Shown in pieces: positions 1 to 8,741 of a stretch of DNA of 64,000 nucleotides (positions are counted from its first letter, which is position 1; each line of letters begins with the position of its first letter). Made by a program: the position numbers and the translations under genes. Origin of the DNA: Azospirillum sp. TSH58 (GTDB lineage: Bacteria; Pseudomonadota; Alphaproteobacteria; Azospirillales; Azospirillaceae); assembly GCF_003119115.1 (NCBI RefSeq), contig NZ_CP022364.1, positions 1,202,501-1,266,500 of the forward strand. The letters run 5' to 3'. The notes below the pieces were generated by a model. That model made no database searches. It was not told where the DNA came from and saw nothing but the letters and a program-made list of their open reading frames with translations.

Positions 1-519
1 ATCCCGCTGGTGGCGGCCCACCGCTTCGGCATGGCGCCCGATGCCATCGGGCTGGCCCTGACCCTGTCGGCGGGGGTGACGCTGGTCACCACGCCGCTGG
101 CCGGCTGGCTGGCCGACCGTTTGCCGCGGCGGGGCCTGATCGTGGCGTCGGCCGCGTCGGTCGCGGTGGCCCTGGGGCTGATCGCCGCCTGCCCGACGGT
201 TCCGCTGTTCTGGGCGGCGCTGGTTGTGCTCGGCCTCGCGCTGGGGCTGGGGGGACCGGCCTCCTCCGCCTTCGCCGCTGGCTGCGCGCCCGCCGGGCGG
301 CTCGGCCCGACGCTCGGCCTGCTGCGCACGGCGGGCGACGTCGGCTTCGTCGCCGGTCCGCTGGTCGCCGGCTTCGCCGTCGCCGTCTCGGGCACCGCCT
401 TCGGCGGCGGGGAGGCCGCCGGCCTGTTCGTCAACGCAGCCCTCATGGCCATCGCCGCCGCGGCATTCGCCGCCGGCACGCACAACCTTTCCCCCCTTTC
501 CGAGGAAACCACCGCATGA
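1..519 (+). CDS. MFS transporter, C-terminal part (cut by window start)
   Basis: The frame is open from the first base to the TGA at 517-519 and gives 172 residues of an integral membrane protein. Hydrophobic segments alternate with short basic loops. The loop GWLADRLPRRG is the cytoplasmic signature between paired helices of major facilitator superfamily carriers, so this is about the last six helices. The N-terminal half lies outside the window. The stop overlaps the start of the binding-protein gene by four bases (ATGA), so the two are probably co-translated. The substrate cannot be read from the sequence; linkage to a sulfonate/nitrate-type binding protein suggests an organic anion (inference). 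Confidence 0.85.
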   Translation: MPLVAAHRFGMAPDAIGLALTLSAGVTLVTTPLAGWLADRLPRRGLIVASAASVAVALGLIAACPTVPLFWAALVVLGLALGLGGPASSAFAAGCAPAGRLGPTLGLLRTAGDVGFVAGPLVAGFAVAVSGTAFGGGEAAGLFVNAALMAIAAAAFAAGTHNLSPLSEETTA

Positions 520-1571
520 GATTGCTCCGCGCCCTCGCCGCCACCCTGGCCCTTCTCGCCGCCGCGCCGGCCATTGCCGAGGAGGCGCCCGCGGTCATCC
601 GCTTCGGCTCGGTCGGCTTCGGCCCCGGCCAGCCCTTCGGCACCGGCCTGGTCGGCGCCGCCCACAGCAAGGGCTTCGTCGAGGCGGAGTTCAAGGACAC
701 CCCGACCAAGCTGGAATGGACCTACTTCCACGCCACCGGCCCGGCCATCAACGAGGCGCTGTCCAACCGCCAGGTCGACTTCGCGGTGTATGGCGGGCTG
801 CCGAACATCATCGGCAAGGCGGGCGGCCTGCCGACGAAGATCCTGCTGTCCGGCGACCGCACCACGGTCTTTGCCGTCGCGCGCAGCGACCTGCCGATCA
901 CCTCGATCCAGGATCTGAAGGGCCGCAGGGTCGCCGTGCAGAAGGCCACGATCATCCATTTCGTCCTGCTGAAGACACTGGAGGCCAACGGCCTGTCGGA
1001 GAAGGACGTCTCCATCGTCGAGCTGAAGAACGCCGACCAGCTCGCCGCGCTGCAGAGCGGCGCGGTGGACGCCGCCTTCGGCGCCAGCTTCCTGCTGGGG
1101 CTGCGCGACCAGGGCGTGGTCAAGGTGATCGCCAGCACCAAGACCGGCGGCCCCACCGTCCAGACCTTCGGCGGCGTTCTGGTGCACGACGCCTTCGAGA
1201 AGGCTTATCCGGGCGCCACGGCGAAGGTCGTGCGCGGCTTTGTCAAGGCCGCCCACTGGGCCGGTCTGGAGGAGAACCGGGAGGAAGCGCTCCAGGTCTG
1301 GGGCAAGTCCGGCATTCCGTTGAGCGCCCTGCGGGAGGATTACGCCGGCTCCCCCGTGAAGGAACAGATCAACCCGCTGCTCGACGACTTCACCCTGGCC
1401 CGCTTCGCCGCCGGCATCGAGTTCGCCAAGCAGCAGAGGCTGATCCGCGCGGACGTGGACCTCAAGAGCTGGGTCGATCCGTCCTATCTGAACGCCGCCC
1501 TGCGCGATCTCGGCCTGGAGGCTTTCTGGACGGAGCGCGCCGCCGACGGCTCGCCCAAGCCGCGCGGTTGA
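516..1571 (+). CDS. ABC transporter substrate-binding protein, NMT1/SsuA-like
   Basis: A 351-residue protein with an N-terminal signal peptide (residues 1-21, basic MRLLR, hydrophobic core, AIA cleavage site), so it is exported to the periplasm. The mature part has the fold pattern of sulfonate/nitrate/taurine or thiamine-precursor binding proteins: an early IRFGSVGFGPG strand, a TGPAINEALSNRQVDFAVYG block and an LKGRRVAVQKAT block. It starts inside the upstream MFS stop codon (ATGA) and is followed 14 bases later by a flavoprotein gene. No ABC permease or ATPase is visible in the window; they may lie upstream. The ligand is unknown. Confidence 0.85.
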   Translation: MRLLRALAATLALLAAAPAIAEEAPAVIRFGSVGFGPGQPFGTGLVGAAHSKGFVEAEFKDTPTKLEWTYFHATGPAINEALSNRQVDFAVYGGLPNIIGKAGGLPTKILLSGDRTTVFAVARSDLPITSIQDLKGRRVAVQKATIIHFVLLKTLEANGLSEKDVSIVELKNADQLAALQSGAVDAAFGASFLLGLRDQGVVKVIASTKTGGPTVQTFGGVLVHDAFEKAYPGATAKVVRGFVKAAHWAGLEENREEALQVWGKSGIPLSALREDYAGSPVKEQINPLLDDFTLARFAAGIEFAKQQRLIRADVDLKSWVDPSYLNAALRDLGLEAFWTERAADGSPKPRG

Positions 1572-1585
1572 GGAGAACACGTGCC

Positions 1586-3178
1586 ATGAGCGAATCCACC
1601 CTCCATCTGACCGCCGATGTCCTGGTGATCGGCGGCGGCCCCGCCGGCTGCTGGGCCGCGCTGGCGGCGCGCCGTGCCGGGGCCAGCGTCGTGCTGGCCG
1701 AAAAAGGCTATGTCGGCACCTCGGGCGCCACGCCGCCCGCCAACACGACGCTGTTCTACACGGTGCCCGGCGACCGCCTCCAGAACGACGGCATGGTCGA
1801 TCACCGCGTCGCCCCCGCCAAGGGGTTCATCGTCCGCGACTTCGTCCGCCGCGTCTACGACGAGACCACCGTCAACACCGAGCTGATGACCCGCTGGGGC
1901 TATCCCTGGCCGCGCAACGAGACGGGCAAGACCTTCCGCGGCAATCTGCGCGGACCCGACTACATGATCTTCCTGCGCAAGCGCCTGCTGGCGGAGGGGG
2001 TGCGCATCCTCGACCACAGCCCGGCGCTGGAACTGCTGACCGCCGACGGCGTGGCCGCCGGGGCCGCCGGGATCACCCGTCGGACCGGCGACCGCTGGGA
2101 GGTGCGCGCCGGGGCGGTGGTCGTCGCCACGGGAGGCTGCGCCTTCCGCTCCGGCGTGGTCGGCACGCACAACCTGACCGGCGACGGCTATCTTCTAGCC
2201 GCCGAGGCCGGGGCGCGCTTCTCCGGCATGGAGTTCTCCGGCCAGTGGGCGCTCGCCCCGGCGGAGGGCGGGCTGACCAAGGGGATCATCTATTTCAGCG
2301 GCAGTTTCAGCGACGCCGACGGCACCCCCATCCCGCATCCCGCCGTGCCCGACGCGCTGGCCGCCGGGCGGAGCGTCCATGCGGTGCTCGACCGGGCCGA
2401 CCCCTATCTGGAAGACGGCTACCGCAAGGGCCAGCCGAACATCTTCGTCTATTTCCACCGGCTGGGCGGCAACCCCTTCAAGGACCGCTACCCCGTCCGG
2501 CTGCTGTACGAAGGCACGGTGCGCGCGGCCGGCGGGCTGGACGTGGACGAGCGCTGCGCCACCTCCGTCCCCGGCCTCTACGCCGTCGGCGACGCCACCA
2601 CGCGGGAGAAGCTGACCGGAGCGGCGATGAGCGGCGGCGGCCCGGCGGTGGCGTGGTGCATCGCATCCGGCACCTGGGCCGGGCAGGCGGCGACCGCCTT
2701 CGCCCGCCAGTTCGCTGCGGGAGCGGCGGGGCTTGCCGGACGGCCCGTCCAGCCGATCGGCGGCGCCGGGCTGCGGCCCGCCGCGAAGCCCGATCCGGAA
2801 CGGACGGCGGAAGCGGTCACCCGCGCCGTGCAGCAGGAGATCCTGCCGCTCGACCGCAACTACCGGCGGACCGGCGCCGGCATCGCGGCGGCGCTGGAGC
2901 GTCTGGACGGGCTGTGGGAGGCCGCGCGCGACGGGCTGGCACCGCCCGCCGGGGCCACGCCACGCGACGTCGTCCGCGCGCGAGAGGCGGCGGCGCTGGT
3001 CGCCACCGCCCGCTGGATTCTGGCCAGCGCCGGGCAGCGCACCGAAACGCGCGGTCTGCACCGGCGGGCGGATTTCCCCGGCCTCGACCCCGCCCAGCAC
3101 CATCATCTTCTCAGCGGCGGCCTCGACCGGGTCTGGGTCCGCCGCGCCGACCCGCACGAGGAGGCGGTCGCCGCATGA
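1586..3178 (+). CDS. FAD-dependent oxidoreductase, fumarate reductase/AprA-like flavoprotein
   Basis: A 530-residue flavoprotein. The N-terminus carries a dinucleotide-binding Rossmann motif (VLVIGGGPAGCWAALAARR) and a second FAD contact near the C-terminus (GLYAVGDATT...GAAMSGGG). The arrangement matches the succinate dehydrogenase/fumarate reductase/APS reductase alpha flavoprotein superfamily. ATG 1586 was chosen because it directly precedes the Rossmann strand and follows an AGGAGAA ribosome site. The stop overlaps the ferredoxin start by ATGA, which indicates a two-subunit enzyme resembling AprA/AprB. Next to a sulfonate-type binding protein it may oxidise or reduce an imported sulfur or carboxylic compound; the reaction is not known. 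Confidence 0.82.
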   Translation: MSESTLHLTADVLVIGGGPAGCWAALAARRAGASVVLAEKGYVGTSGATPPANTTLFYTVPGDRLQNDGMVDHRVAPAKGFIVRDFVRRVYDETTVNTELMTRWGYPWPRNETGKTFRGNLRGPDYMIFLRKRLLAEGVRILDHSPALELLTADGVAAGAAGITRRTGDRWEVRAGAVVVATGGCAFRSGVVGTHNLTGDGYLLAAEAGARFSGMEFSGQWALAPAEGGLTKGIIYFSGSFSDADGTPIPHPAVPDALAAGRSVHAVLDRADPYLEDGYRKGQPNIFVYFHRLGGNPFKDRYPVRLLYEGTVRAAGGLDVDERCATSVPGLYAVGDATTREKLTGAAMSGGGPAVAWCIASGTWAGQAATAFARQFAAGAAGLAGRPVQPIGGAGLRPAAKPDPERTAEAVTRAVQQEILPLDRNYRRTGAGIAAALERLDGLWEAARDGLAPPAGATPRDVVRAREAAALVATARWILASAGQRTETRGLHRRADFPGLDPAQHHHLLSGGLDRVWVRRADPHEEAVAA

Positions 3179-3540
3179 TCGAGCTCATCCTGTCCGAGCG
3201 CTGCATCGCCTGCGGCACCTGCGCCAAGGTCTGCCCCGACGACGTTCTGCGCACCGACGCGGCGGGGGAACCCGTCATCGCCCACAAGGAGGATTGCCAG
3301 ACCTGCTATCTGTGCGAGCTGTTCTGCCCGGTGGACGCGCTCTACGTCTCGCCGCGCACGGCGCCCGACCCGACGGTGGACGCCGCCGCGCTGATCGCCG
3401 CCGGCCTGATCGGCAGCTACCGACGCGAGTTGGGCTGGGCACGGGGCCGCCCCGGCGGCACGGAGACGGACCTGTCCTACCGCATGCACGAAGCCTTCAC
3501 CGAACCGTTCGGTGAAATCTGGAAACGCTCCGGCATCTGA
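3175..3540 (+). CDS. 4Fe-4S ferredoxin, AprB-like small subunit
   Basis: A 121-residue protein with two cysteine clusters: CIACGTCAKVCP at residues 10-21 and CQTCYLCELFCP near 40-51. Each has the CxxCxxCxxxCP spacing of a [4Fe-4S] centre, so two clusters are expected. It is translationally coupled (ATGA overlap) to the preceding flavoprotein and probably passes electrons to or from its FAD. The C-terminal half, after the second cluster, is not recognised; it is Arg/Glu-rich and ends in EIWKRSGI. A dedicated redox subunit fits better than a free ferredoxin. The operon ends here. Confidence 0.85.
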   Translation: MIELILSERCIACGTCAKVCPDDVLRTDAAGEPVIAHKEDCQTCYLCELFCPVDALYVSPRTAPDPTVDAAALIAAGLIGSYRRELGWARGRPGGTETDLSYRMHEAFTEPFGEIWKRSGI

Positions 3541-3730
3541 TACCGTGGGCGGACCCAACCGGATCAGAGTGGCGGCATAACACGAACCGGAACCAAGCTT
3601 ATCCCAGCCGCAAATCTGTCCGGGAAACGGGGATCAGCTCAATCAACAGAGGACCCGCAGCGTTCTTTCATACGTCCGCCAACAGCAGCGCCAATCCGCC
3701 GCAAAGTGTGGGGGATGCGCGCGCCAGAAA

Positions 3731-3760
3731 CGAAAAAGCCCAAGCAAAATTGCTTGGGCT
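3731..3760 (-). terminator. Rho-independent terminator of tRNA-Ser
   Basis: An 11-base inverted repeat (AGCCCAAGCAA / TTGCTTGGGCT, 3737-3760) with a tiny loop. Read on the minus strand it is followed by TTTTTCGTTT. It lies 8 bases beyond the tRNA 3' end. Confidence 0.85.
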
Positions 3761-3767
3761 GAATTCG

Positions 3768-3858
3768 TGGCGGAGGGAGAGGGATTCGAACCCTCGATAC
3801 CCTTTTGGGGTATACACACTTTCCAGGCGTGCGCCTTCGACCACTCGGCCACCCCTCC
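3768..3858 (-). tRNA. tRNA-Ser (anticodon GGA)
   Basis: The minus strand folds as a class II tRNA. The acceptor arm GGAGGGG pairs with TCCCTCC, followed by discriminator G and an encoded CCA (3768-3770). The D-arm has GCCGAGTGG, the anticodon stem CACGC/GTGTG carries loop CTGGAAA (anticodon GGA), and the T-loop is TTCGAAT. The long variable arm (TATACCCC AAAA GGGGTAT) is typical of serine tRNAs. The length is 91 bases including CCA. A promoter lies just upstream and a terminator just downstream, so this is a monocistronic tRNA gene. Confidence 0.96.
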
Positions 3859-3870
3859 GCAGAGGCCGCG

Positions 3871-3899
3871 TTTATATCCAGCCCGACGGCGGTGCGCAA
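3871..3899 (-). promoter_or_regulatory. sigma-70-type promoter of tRNA-Ser
   Basis: On the minus strand TTGCGC (3899-3894) and TATAAA (3876-3871) are separated by exactly 17 bases. The predicted start near 3864 is a few bases before the mature tRNA 5' end at 3858. Confidence 0.75.
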
Positions 3900-3975
3900 G
3901 CCCCTGAAATCACTTTTTCGGAAAAATCTTGCACCGCCTTCTGGATGATCCGCGAGGCGGATCGAAGCCCTCATC

Positions 3976-4779
3976 TCAGCCGAGACCGTGGACCAGATCG
4001 GCCACCGTGCGGCACAGCAGGTCGATGTCCTGGTCGCGCGACAGGCGGTGGTCGCCGTCCTTCACCAGCGTCACCCGCACGTCCGCGCTGCTCAGCCGGT
4101 CGGCCAGGGTCAGGCTGACCTGCCAGGGCACGTCGGGGTCGGCCATGCCGTGCAGCAGGCGCACCGGCTTGTCGAAGGCGATGGGCTGGCGCAGCAGCAG
4201 ATGGTTGCGCCCGTCCTCGATCAGGGCGCGGGTGATCGGCTGCGGTTCCGGGCCGTAGTCGGACGGGCGCAGCCAGCGGCCCGTCTCCAGAATCTCGCGG
4301 CGGACGGACTCGTCGAAGAGGTCCCACATCAGGTCCTCGGTGAAGTCCGGGGCGGCGGCGATGCCGACCAGCCCCGCCACCCGCTCCGGACGGCGCAGCG
4401 CGGTCAGCAGCATCATCCAGCCGCCCATGGAGGAGCCGACAAGGATCTGCGGCCCCACCGTGACGCGGTCCAGCACGGCCAGCGCGTCGTCGGCCCACAA
4501 CCCGATCGTCCCCTCGTCAAACCGCCCGCTGGAGGCGCCATGACCCTGATAGTCGAAGCGGGTGAAGGACAGCCCCTCGCCCACCGCCCAGGCCTCCAGG
4601 GCCAGCGCCTTGGTGCCGGCCATGTCCGACATGAAGCCGCCGAGGAACATCACGCCGGGCGCCAGCCCCTCCGGGTCGCGCCCGGGGGTGTGACGATAGG
4701 CTATGGTCGCGGCGCCGCGCTTCAGGCTATGGTGCGCGCCGCCCGGCGACGGGACGGGGCCGGCTGCGGGTTCGGTCAT
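3976..4779 (-). CDS. alpha/beta hydrolase
   Basis: A 267-residue serine hydrolase. The nucleophile elbow GSSMGG (Ser117) follows strand QILV. An Asp in HGMADPDVPW and a His in KDGDHRLS complete a plausible catalytic triad, and an RFDYQGHGASS loop lies upstream as in carboxylesterase/lysophospholipase-like enzymes. No signal peptide is visible, so it is probably cytoplasmic. The ATG at 4779 gives the usual family length. It is divergent from the glycosyltransferase starting 43 bases away. The physiological ester substrate is unknown. Confidence 0.85.
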   Translation of the reverse strand: MTEPAAGPVPSPGGAHHSLKRGAATIAYRHTPGRDPEGLAPGVMFLGGFMSDMAGTKALALEAWAVGEGLSFTRFDYQGHGASSGRFDEGTIGLWADDALAVLDRVTVGPQILVGSSMGGWMMLLTALRRPERVAGLVGIAAAPDFTEDLMWDLFDESVRREILETGRWLRPSDYGPEPQPITRALIEDGRNHLLLRQPIAFDKPVRLLHGMADPDVPWQVSLTLADRLSSADVRVTLVKDGDHRLSRDQDIDLLCRTVADLVHGLG

Positions 4780-4821
4780 ATCGGACACCTCTGTGGGCCA
4801 GGACTTTAGGAATCTGTGACT

Positions 4822-6063
4822 ATGGACGTCGAATCCCAGCTTAGCACCGGCGAGGACCCGCGCAACCCGGCCGACACCTTCGCGAAGGGCGCCTTCGCGG
4901 CCGCCGGCCGCCGGCCCGTCGTTCTCCAGGTGCTGCCGGCGCTGGTCACCGGCGGGGCCGAGCGCGGCTGCATCGACGTGGCGCTGGCGCTGGCCCAGGC
5001 CGGGGCGCTGCCGCTGGTGGCGTCCGAAGGCGGGCCGATGGCGGCGGAGCTGGACCGCGCCGGCATCCGCCACATCACCCTGCCTCTGGCCTCCAAGAAC
5101 CCCCTGGTCATCCGCCGCAACGCGCGCAAGCTGGAGGCGATCATCCGGGAGAACGGCGTGGACATCGTGCACGCCCGCTCCCGCGCTCCGGCCTGGAGCG
5201 CCTGGCTGGCCTGCCAGGCGACCGGCGCGCGCTACATGACCACCTTCCACGCCCCGTACAATTACAAGAACGGGCTGAAGCGCTGGTACAATTCGGTGAT
5301 GGCGCGGGGCGAGCGGATCATCGCCATCTCCGGCTTCATCCGCCGCCACATCCTGGAGAATTACGCGGTCGATCCGGCGGTCATCCGCACCATCCACCGC
5401 GGCATCGACCCGCTGTCCTTCGCACCGGAACGGGTCAGCTCCGCCCGGATGATCCAGCTCGCCCGGAAATGGCGGCTGCCCGACGACAAGCCGGTGATCC
5501 TGCTGCCCGGCCGCCTGACCCGCTGGAAGGGCCAGACGGTGCTGATCGACGCGCTGGCGAAGCTGGGGCGCAAGGACGTCTGCGCGCTGCTCGTCGGGTC
5601 CGACCAGGGCCGCACCGGCTACCGGCAGGAGCTGGAGGAGCAGGTGCGCCGCGCCGGGCTGGAGGGCGTGGTGACGATGACCGACCACTGCAACGACATG
5701 GCCGCCGCCTACCGGCTCTCCACCGTCGTCGTCTCCGCCTCGCAGGAGCCGGAGGCCTTCGGGCGGGTGATCGTCGAGGCCCAGGCCATGGGCCGCCCGG
5801 TGATCGTCTCCGCCATCGGCGCCTATCAGGAGACGGTGATTCCCGGCGAGACCGCCTGGGTGGTGCCGCCCGCCGATCCCGACGCGCTGGCCAAGGCGCT
5901 GGACGAGGCGCTGTCCCTGACGACGGAGCAGCGCGACGCCATCGGCGCCCGCGCCCGCGCCTTCGTCGCCGAGCGCTACACCAAGCAGCGCATGTGCGCC
6001 GACACGCTGGCCGTCTATGCGGAGCTTCTCGCCGAGCCCAAACGCGCCCAGCAAGGCCGCTGA
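4822..6063 (+). CDS. glycosyltransferase, GT4/GT1 family
   Basis: A 413-residue GT-B fold glycosyltransferase. The N-terminal Rossmann half has a VTGGAERG loop near residue 40. The C-terminal nucleotide-sugar half shows GRLTRWKGQTVLIDAL and the retaining-enzyme signature EAFGRVIVEAQAMGRPVI. It probably transfers a sugar to a lipid or polysaccharide precursor at the inner membrane; donor and acceptor are not deducible. A GTG at 4816 could be an alternative start, but ATG 4822 is preferred. It is followed 42 bases later by a HAD hydrolase, possibly co-transcribed. Confidence 0.85.
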   Translation: MDVESQLSTGEDPRNPADTFAKGAFAAAGRRPVVLQVLPALVTGGAERGCIDVALALAQAGALPLVASEGGPMAAELDRAGIRHITLPLASKNPLVIRRNARKLEAIIRENGVDIVHARSRAPAWSAWLACQATGARYMTTFHAPYNYKNGLKRWYNSVMARGERIIAISGFIRRHILENYAVDPAVIRTIHRGIDPLSFAPERVSSARMIQLARKWRLPDDKPVILLPGRLTRWKGQTVLIDALAKLGRKDVCALLVGSDQGRTGYRQELEEQVRRAGLEGVVTMTDHCNDMAAAYRLSTVVVSASQEPEAFGRVIVEAQAMGRPVIVSAIGAYQETVIPGETAWVVPPADPDALAKALDEALSLTTEQRDAIGARARAFVAERYTKQRMCADTLAVYAELLAEPKRAQQGR

Positions 6064-6105
6064 GCCACCGCCCTTTCCTTCCCGCCCGTCACACCTCCGG
6101 ACATC

Positions 6106-6981
6106 ATGACCGACATCGTCCAGCTTTCCGGCATCGCCTCCGTCATCGACCGTTACGACGGGGTCATCCTCGACCTGTGGGGCGTCCTGCACGACGGGGA
6201 ACAGCCCTATCCGGGCGTGCCGGAGTGCCTGGACCGGCTGCGCGCGGCGGGCAAGGTGATCTGCCTGCTGTCCAACGCGCCGCGCCGCACCGGCGGCGTC
6301 ATCGCGAAGCTGGAGGGCATGGGCATCGGGCGCGAGCGCTACCACCATGTCATGACCTCGGGCGAGGCCGCCTACGACGCGCTGCGCGACCGCGACGACC
6401 CGTGGCACGCCGCGCTGGGCCGGCGCCTCTACCACATCGGTCCGGACCGCGACATGGACGTGTACGAGGGGCTGGACTACACGCTCGCGGCGTCGCCGGA
6501 CGAGGCCGATTTCGTCGTGAACACCGGCATCGTGGATTTCGGGGAGTCGCTGTCGGTCTATGAGCCGGCGCTGCAGGCCTGCCGCCGCCGCAACCTGCCG
6601 ATGGTCTGCGCCAACCCCGACCTGATCGTGATGGTCGGCGAGCAGATGGTCATCTGCGCCGGCACCCTGGCCCAGCGCTACGAGGATCTGGGCGGTGACG
6701 TGTTCTGGCACGGCAAGCCGCACGCCCCGGTCTACGACCGCTGCCTGTCGCTGATGGGGATCAAGGACAAGCGGCGCATCCTGGCGGTGGGCGACAGCCT
6801 GCGCACCGACGTGGCCGGGGCCAACGCCGCCGGGATCGACGTGGCGCTGGTCACCTTCGGCATCCATCGGGAAGAGCTGGGCAGCGCCTGGGGCGAGGCC
6901 GTCGACCCGGCGACGCTGGCCGCCGCCGCCGCGGCATCCGGTCACCAGCCGACCTACGGCCTCCCCAGCCTGCGCTGGTAG
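6106..6981 (+). CDS. TIGR01459-type HAD-superfamily class IIA hydrolase
   Basis: A 291-residue haloacid dehalogenase-like phosphatase. Motif I is GVILDLWGVLHDG, with Trp in place of the usual second catalytic Asp, as is typical for this alphaproteobacterial subfamily. Motif II is LLSNAPRR, the lysine motif GKPHAPVY, and motif IV ILAVGDSLRTDVAGA. The class IIA cap lies between motifs II and III. Relatives are annotated as sugar phosphatases of the NagD type. The cognate substrate is unknown; following a glycosyltransferase, a sugar phosphate is plausible. Cytoplasmic. Confidence 0.88.
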   Translation: MTDIVQLSGIASVIDRYDGVILDLWGVLHDGEQPYPGVPECLDRLRAAGKVICLLSNAPRRTGGVIAKLEGMGIGRERYHHVMTSGEAAYDALRDRDDPWHAALGRRLYHIGPDRDMDVYEGLDYTLAASPDEADFVVNTGIVDFGESLSVYEPALQACRRRNLPMVCANPDLIVMVGEQMVICAGTLAQRYEDLGGDVFWHGKPHAPVYDRCLSLMGIKDKRRILAVGDSLRTDVAGANAAGIDVALVTFGIHREELGSAWGEAVDPATLAAAAAASGHQPTYGLPSLRW

Positions 6982-7006
6982 GATGGCGGGCGTCCCGCCC
7001 CTCCGT

Positions 7007-7327
7007 TCAGTCGAAGGGCGGGATGGCGTCGTCCATGGCCTTGCGCAGAATGCTGGACGGCCCGTCTTCCGAGAAGCCGCGGATTCCGATGGCGTTGCGG
7101 AAATAGCTGACGATGAAGACACGGATGGAAGCGGTCAAATTCGCTTCCCCGCGCCTTTGATCGATCTGCGTGCAGATGTCGTTCAGCGTCAGCCCTTCAC
7201 GCTCACAGATTTCCTTCAAGGAGTCCCAAATGTAGGGCTCCATCCGAAGACTGGTTCGTCGACCGGAAACCTTGACATTGCGACAGACCAGGACCGGCCC
7301 TTCCTTGTTCCCCTGTCTGCCCGCCAT
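7007..7327 (-). CDS. ribbon-helix-helix domain protein (PF13467-like)
   Basis: A 106-residue protein. Residues 18-75 read as a ribbon-helix-helix: a basic strand (GRRTSLRMEPYIWDSL) followed by two helices (KEICEREGLTLNDICTQID). This pattern matches the RHH_4 family common in alphaproteobacteria, so DNA binding as a dimer is expected. ATG 7327 was chosen because upstream residues are compositionally unrelated. Target genes are unknown. It is convergent with the HAD gene. Confidence 0.8.
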   Translation of the reverse strand: MAGRQGNKEGPVLVCRNVKVSGRRTSLRMEPYIWDSLKEICEREGLTLNDICTQIDQRRGEANLTASIRVFIVSYFRNAIGIRGFSEDGPSSILRKAMDDAIPPFD

Positions 7328-7596
7328 ATCGTTGCCCTTGGTCCCCTGCCGTTGCGGAAAGGCGCTCGCGTTTCCGGCGAATATACATTCACTTGTATGA
7401 TGATATTGCAAGGGGCGTGTGGGCACAAAGCCAATTTCGACCGGGGGTCGCGATCCCGCACGGCGGCTCCCCGTTCCAGCCGTCATGCGCGCCCGGCACG
7501 GGCAAAAGCCGCTTCCCTTCGCGGGCGGCTTCGCTGTACCAGTGCCTGGACGGACCGGCACAAGCTGTAGTGGTCATTTCCGGTGGAGAACGAGCG

Positions 7597-8733
7597 ATGG
7601 TGCGACCGGCGGCGTTGGGAATCGCGGTGACGCTGATGGCCGGGCTGGCGCCCGTCCTGCCGGCCCGCGCGTCCGACCTGCCCATCGACCGCATCCGCGC
7701 CGAGGTGTCGCGCCTCGTCCCGCCCCTCTGGACCGTCGAGGAGGTGACGGCGGACCCGATTCCCGCCCCGGCGCCCGACGGGAAGGCCGCCGCGAAATCC
7801 ACCGAATCGCGCACCGCCGTCCGAATCGGAGCCAGACTGCGGCTCGCCAAGCCGACCTACGCGGTGGACAGCCGTGACGGCGCCGTGACCTTCATCCGCC
7901 CCGTCGCCGAGGCCGGGCTGGAAAAGACCCTCACCGCCACCGCGCTCGCCACGCTCGGTCCCAACGGCTGGAGCGCCCGCATCGAACTGCGCAACCCGGA
8001 GGTGCTGGAGGGCATCGGCCAACCGCTGGAGGAGCTTCCCGGCCGCCCGGTGCTGGCCGGCTCCGCCGAGGCCAACCGCCTGCGCGACCAGATCGCCCGC
8101 GACGCCGAGGCCCGCGGCGCCGAGGAGGACGCCCGCCGCCGCCGCGAGGAGGATCTGCTCGCCCGGCAGGCCGCCGCGACCAGGGCCGAGGAGGAGCGCG
8201 CCGCCGCCGAACGGCGGCAGGAGGAGGCCCGCGCGACGCGGATCGCCGATCTGCGCGCCCGGATTCTCGGGGCCGACCGCCCGGCGCGGATCGCCGCCTA
8301 CGAGGCGGCGCTGGGCGGCAACGACCCGGCGCTGCGCCAGATCGCCCTGGAGGCGGCGCTGCAGAGCCGCGATCCGGTGCTGGGGACTCTGGCGTTGAAG
8401 GATTGGATCGCCCGCCGCAAGGCGGTGCCGGTGCAGCTCTACGCGACGAAGGAGGACCCGCATTCCGAAACGGTGCTGAACAATCTGGGTCCGCTGACGC
8501 TGGAGATCGATTCCGTCAACCCGGTCAACGGCGCGCTCGCCGGACGGCTGGGCGCCCCCGGCTACAGCATCGCCAAGCCTTCCGCCGCCATCGGCACGCT
8601 GGCGCAGACCACCCTGACGGTGAACGCCTACGGCTGCGCCCTGTCGCTGCGCCTGACCGAGCAGCAGACCTTGGATGGGCTGTTCCGCTGCCAGACCCTG
8701 CCCGCGCTCATCGCCCGCGTCATCGTGGACTGA
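7597..8733 (+). CDS. hypothetical exported protein with coiled coil
   Basis: A 378-residue protein with a signal peptide (residues 1-25, ending PARAS), so probably periplasmic. Residues about 165-230 are Arg/Glu/Ala-rich (RRREEDLLARQAAATRAEEE) and should form a long coiled coil. The C-terminal third looks globular. ATG 7597 follows a GGTGGAGAA ribosome site. The next gene starts 8 bases after the stop and is also an exported protein, so the pair is probably an operon with an envelope role. I do not recognise the family. Confidence 0.75.
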   Translation: MVRPAALGIAVTLMAGLAPVLPARASDLPIDRIRAEVSRLVPPLWTVEEVTADPIPAPAPDGKAAAKSTESRTAVRIGARLRLAKPTYAVDSRDGAVTFIRPVAEAGLEKTLTATALATLGPNGWSARIELRNPEVLEGIGQPLEELPGRPVLAGSAEANRLRDQIARDAEARGAEEDARRRREEDLLARQAAATRAEEERAAAERRQEEARATRIADLRARILGADRPARIAAYEAALGGNDPALRQIALEAALQSRDPVLGTLALKDWIARRKAVPVQLYATKEDPHSETVLNNLGPLTLEIDSVNPVNGALAGRLGAPGYSIAKPSAAIGTLAQTTLTVNAYGCALSLRLTEQQTLDGLFRCQTLPALIARVIVD

Positions 8734-8741
8734 GGCGGCGG

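Noticed and set aside
3768..3858. tRNA-Ser as phage attachment site
   Set aside because: It is about 14 kb from the phage-like block, with no integrase and no duplicated tRNA 3' end seen near 17.5 or 34.5 kb.
4780..7122. Long in-frame upstream extension of the alpha/beta hydrolase ORF
   Set aside because: It runs antisense through the glycosyltransferase and HAD genes; the hydrolase has a good ATG at 4779.
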